Source of the DNA: Rubrobacter sp.
Lineage (GTDB): Bacteria > Actinomycetota > Rubrobacteria > Rubrobacterales > Rubrobacteraceae
Assembly: GCA_019247245.1 (NCBI GenBank)
Contig: JAFAPF010000353.1
Span: 1-6,225 of the forward strand
Length of the DNA stretch: 6,225 nucleotides
Direction of reading: 5' to 3'
Numbering within the stretch: the first letter of the stretch is position 1; every line of letters starts with the position of its first letter. The notes below the pieces were generated by a model. That model saw nothing but the letters and a program-made list of their open reading frames with translations, had not been told where the DNA came from and made no database searches. Of this stretch, positions 5,243-6,225 are shown in pieces. The position numbers and the translations under genes are program-made.

Positions 5243-6190
5243 ATGACTCATTCTCACGGAAAGCAGGGTGGTGAAATACATGGCCAGATGGACAAGCGCG
5301 CCTTTGCAACCGTACTCGGCCTCACCACCTTATTCTTGGGCGCCGAGGTCGTCGGCGGTCTCCTCACCGGCAGCCTCGCACTTCTGGCGGATGCAGGCCA
5401 CATGCTGTCCGATGTTCTCTCGCTCGGGCTTGCGCTGTTCGCTGTTTGGTTGTCCGATCGTCCGGTGACGCCCAACAAGAGTTTCGGCTACAAGCGGGCC
5501 GAGATCCTTGCCGCCCTATTCAACGGGGTCACGCTGGTGGCCATCTCGATCTGGATATTTGTTGAAGCCTACCGGCGTATAGGGGAACCCCCGGAGGTCA
5601 TGGGCGGGTGGATGATGGTGGTGGCCGTGTTTGGGCTGCTGGTCAACGTCGCGGGAGTCGTGATCCTTTCACGCTCGGGAGGAGAAGGCCTTAACGTCCA
5701 GGGCGCTTTGAGGCACGTGTTCGCTGATGTACTGGGCTCGTTGGGAGCCATAGTCGCTGGGGGTATCATCATCCTCACCGGCTGGCGCTATGCCGACCCC
5801 TTGATAAGCATTTTTATCGGTCTACTTGTCTTGGGGAGTTCTTGGAAACTCCTGCGCGACTCGGTCAACGTCCTGCTCGAACAAACGCCACGTGGCATCG
5901 ATGCTGGCAAGGTCGGCGAGGGGATGGCTGGGACGGAAGGTGTCGAGGAGGTTCACGACCTGCACATCTGGACCATAACCTCCGGCTTCCCTGCCCTCTC
6001 GGCCCACGTGCTAGTCGGGCGCGACGAGAACTGCCACGCTAGGCGCCGCGACCTCGAAGAGCTCCTCGCCCGCGAGTACGGTATAGAACACACTACCCTC
6101 CAGGTAGACCACGTGGGCGATTACGTCCTCAAGGAACCACGCCCGCAGTCCCTGTCGCCACGAAAGAAACCAGGGAGGCGTGAGGGCTAA
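5243..6190 (+). CDS. czcD: Cation diffusion facilitator (CzcD/ZitB type), probable zinc/cadmium exporter
   Basis: 315 residues, the usual size for this family (about 300-320). It begins with a His-containing cytoplasmic tail (His3, His5, His13), then six membrane segments (about 20-42, 45-70, 86-110, 122-142, 160-180, 184-204) and a cytoplasmic C-terminal domain (about 205-297) containing VEEVHDLHIWTITSG, the metal-binding dimer fold. The transport site is intact: His53 and Asp57 in DAGHMLSD of segment 2, and His158 and Asp162 in RHVFAD of segment 5. This HD-HD set is typical of zinc/cadmium-specific members, which export the metal in exchange for protons. FGYKRAEILAALFN after segment 2 is another family signature. 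The last residues (SLSPRKKPGRREG) are a basic tail of no known role. The gene follows htrA after a 135-base leader with paired elements that could control its translation. The family is certain; the metal is inferred from the site residues. Confidence 0.95.
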   Translation: MTHSHGKQGGEIHGQMDKRAFATVLGLTTLFLGAEVVGGLLTGSLALLADAGHMLSDVLSLGLALFAVWLSDRPVTPNKSFGYKRAEILAALFNGVTLVAISIWIFVEAYRRIGEPPEVMGGWMMVVAVFGLLVNVAGVVILSRSGGEGLNVQGALRHVFADVLGSLGAIVAGGIIILTGWRYADPLISIFIGLLVLGSSWKLLRDSVNVLLEQTPRGIDAGKVGEGMAGTEGVEEVHDLHIWTITSGFPALSAHVLVGRDENCHARRRDLEELLAREYGIEHTTLQVDHVGDYVLKEPRPQSLSPRKKPGRREG

Positions 6191-6225
6191 CGTACCAACG
6201 CTCCTCTCGTCGGAAATTTACTCAT

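Noticed and set aside
4070..5281. 403-codon open frame on the minus strand, antisense to htrA
   Set aside because: It lies fully opposite a well-conserved protease gene, its protein has no recognisable domain, and long antisense frames are common in GC-rich coding DNA.
6187..6225. A minus-strand frame entering from the right edge and ending with TAG near 6187
   Set aside because: Only twelve codons are visible, with no family signal; it may be chance.
1..6225. tRNA, rRNA, CRISPR array, insertion sequence or prophage signals
   Set aside because: No repeat array, terminal inverted repeats, transposase or integrase reading frame or tRNA-like sequence was seen on reading through both strands.

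Overview
This is a GC-rich bacterial window with closely packed genes, several TTG starts (the BchN-like gene, the 88-residue protein and the HtrA gene) and Actinobacteria-like proteins. The most informative part is a pair of genes that are clear homologues of the N and B subunits of dark-operative (light-independent) protochlorophyllide reductase. They sit among ordinary housekeeping and stress genes, with no other photosynthesis gene in view. Such orphan homologues have been reported, as I recall, from the non-phototrophic genus Rubrobacter (Gupta and Khadka, 2016). A Rubrobacter-like actinobacterium is therefore my best guess, but it is inferred from memory and not from a search.

Layout. 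1-274 (+): 3' end of a nucleoside phosphorylase gene. 332-1672 (+): BchN-like protein. 1691-3136 (+): BchB-like protein with the C-terminal PCP_red domain. 3178-3444 (+): small charged helical protein of unknown function. These four lie head to tail with gaps of 57, 18 and 41 bases and may form one transcript. A 13-bp hairpin (3492-3526) follows, between convergent genes. 3527-3871 (-): small protein resembling a degenerate anti-sigma (RsbW/GHKL) domain. 3986-5107 (+): membrane-anchored HtrA-type serine protease with one PDZ domain, divergent from the anti-sigma-like gene across a 114-base spacer. 5108-5242: leader region with a strong hairpin and an alternative pairing that would cover the next ribosome binding site. 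5243-6190 (+): CzcD/ZitB-type cation diffusion facilitator. I see no supported feature in 6191-6225.

How the genes fit together. The BchN-like and BchB-like proteins should form a nitrogenase-like heterotetramer that needs a BchL-like iron protein, which is not in the window. By my alignment the residues that hold the [4Fe-4S] cluster in true DPOR (three Cys of BchN, one Asp of BchB) are here Ser14, Asp39, Cys106 and Glu36. The probable catalytic Asp of BchB is also replaced. The complex has kept the fold but has probably changed its cofactor and substrate; this is the most interesting thing in the window. The right half looks like envelope and stress functions: a possible regulator, a periplasm-facing protease with a Glu where the catalytic Asp is expected, and a metal exporter with a structured leader.
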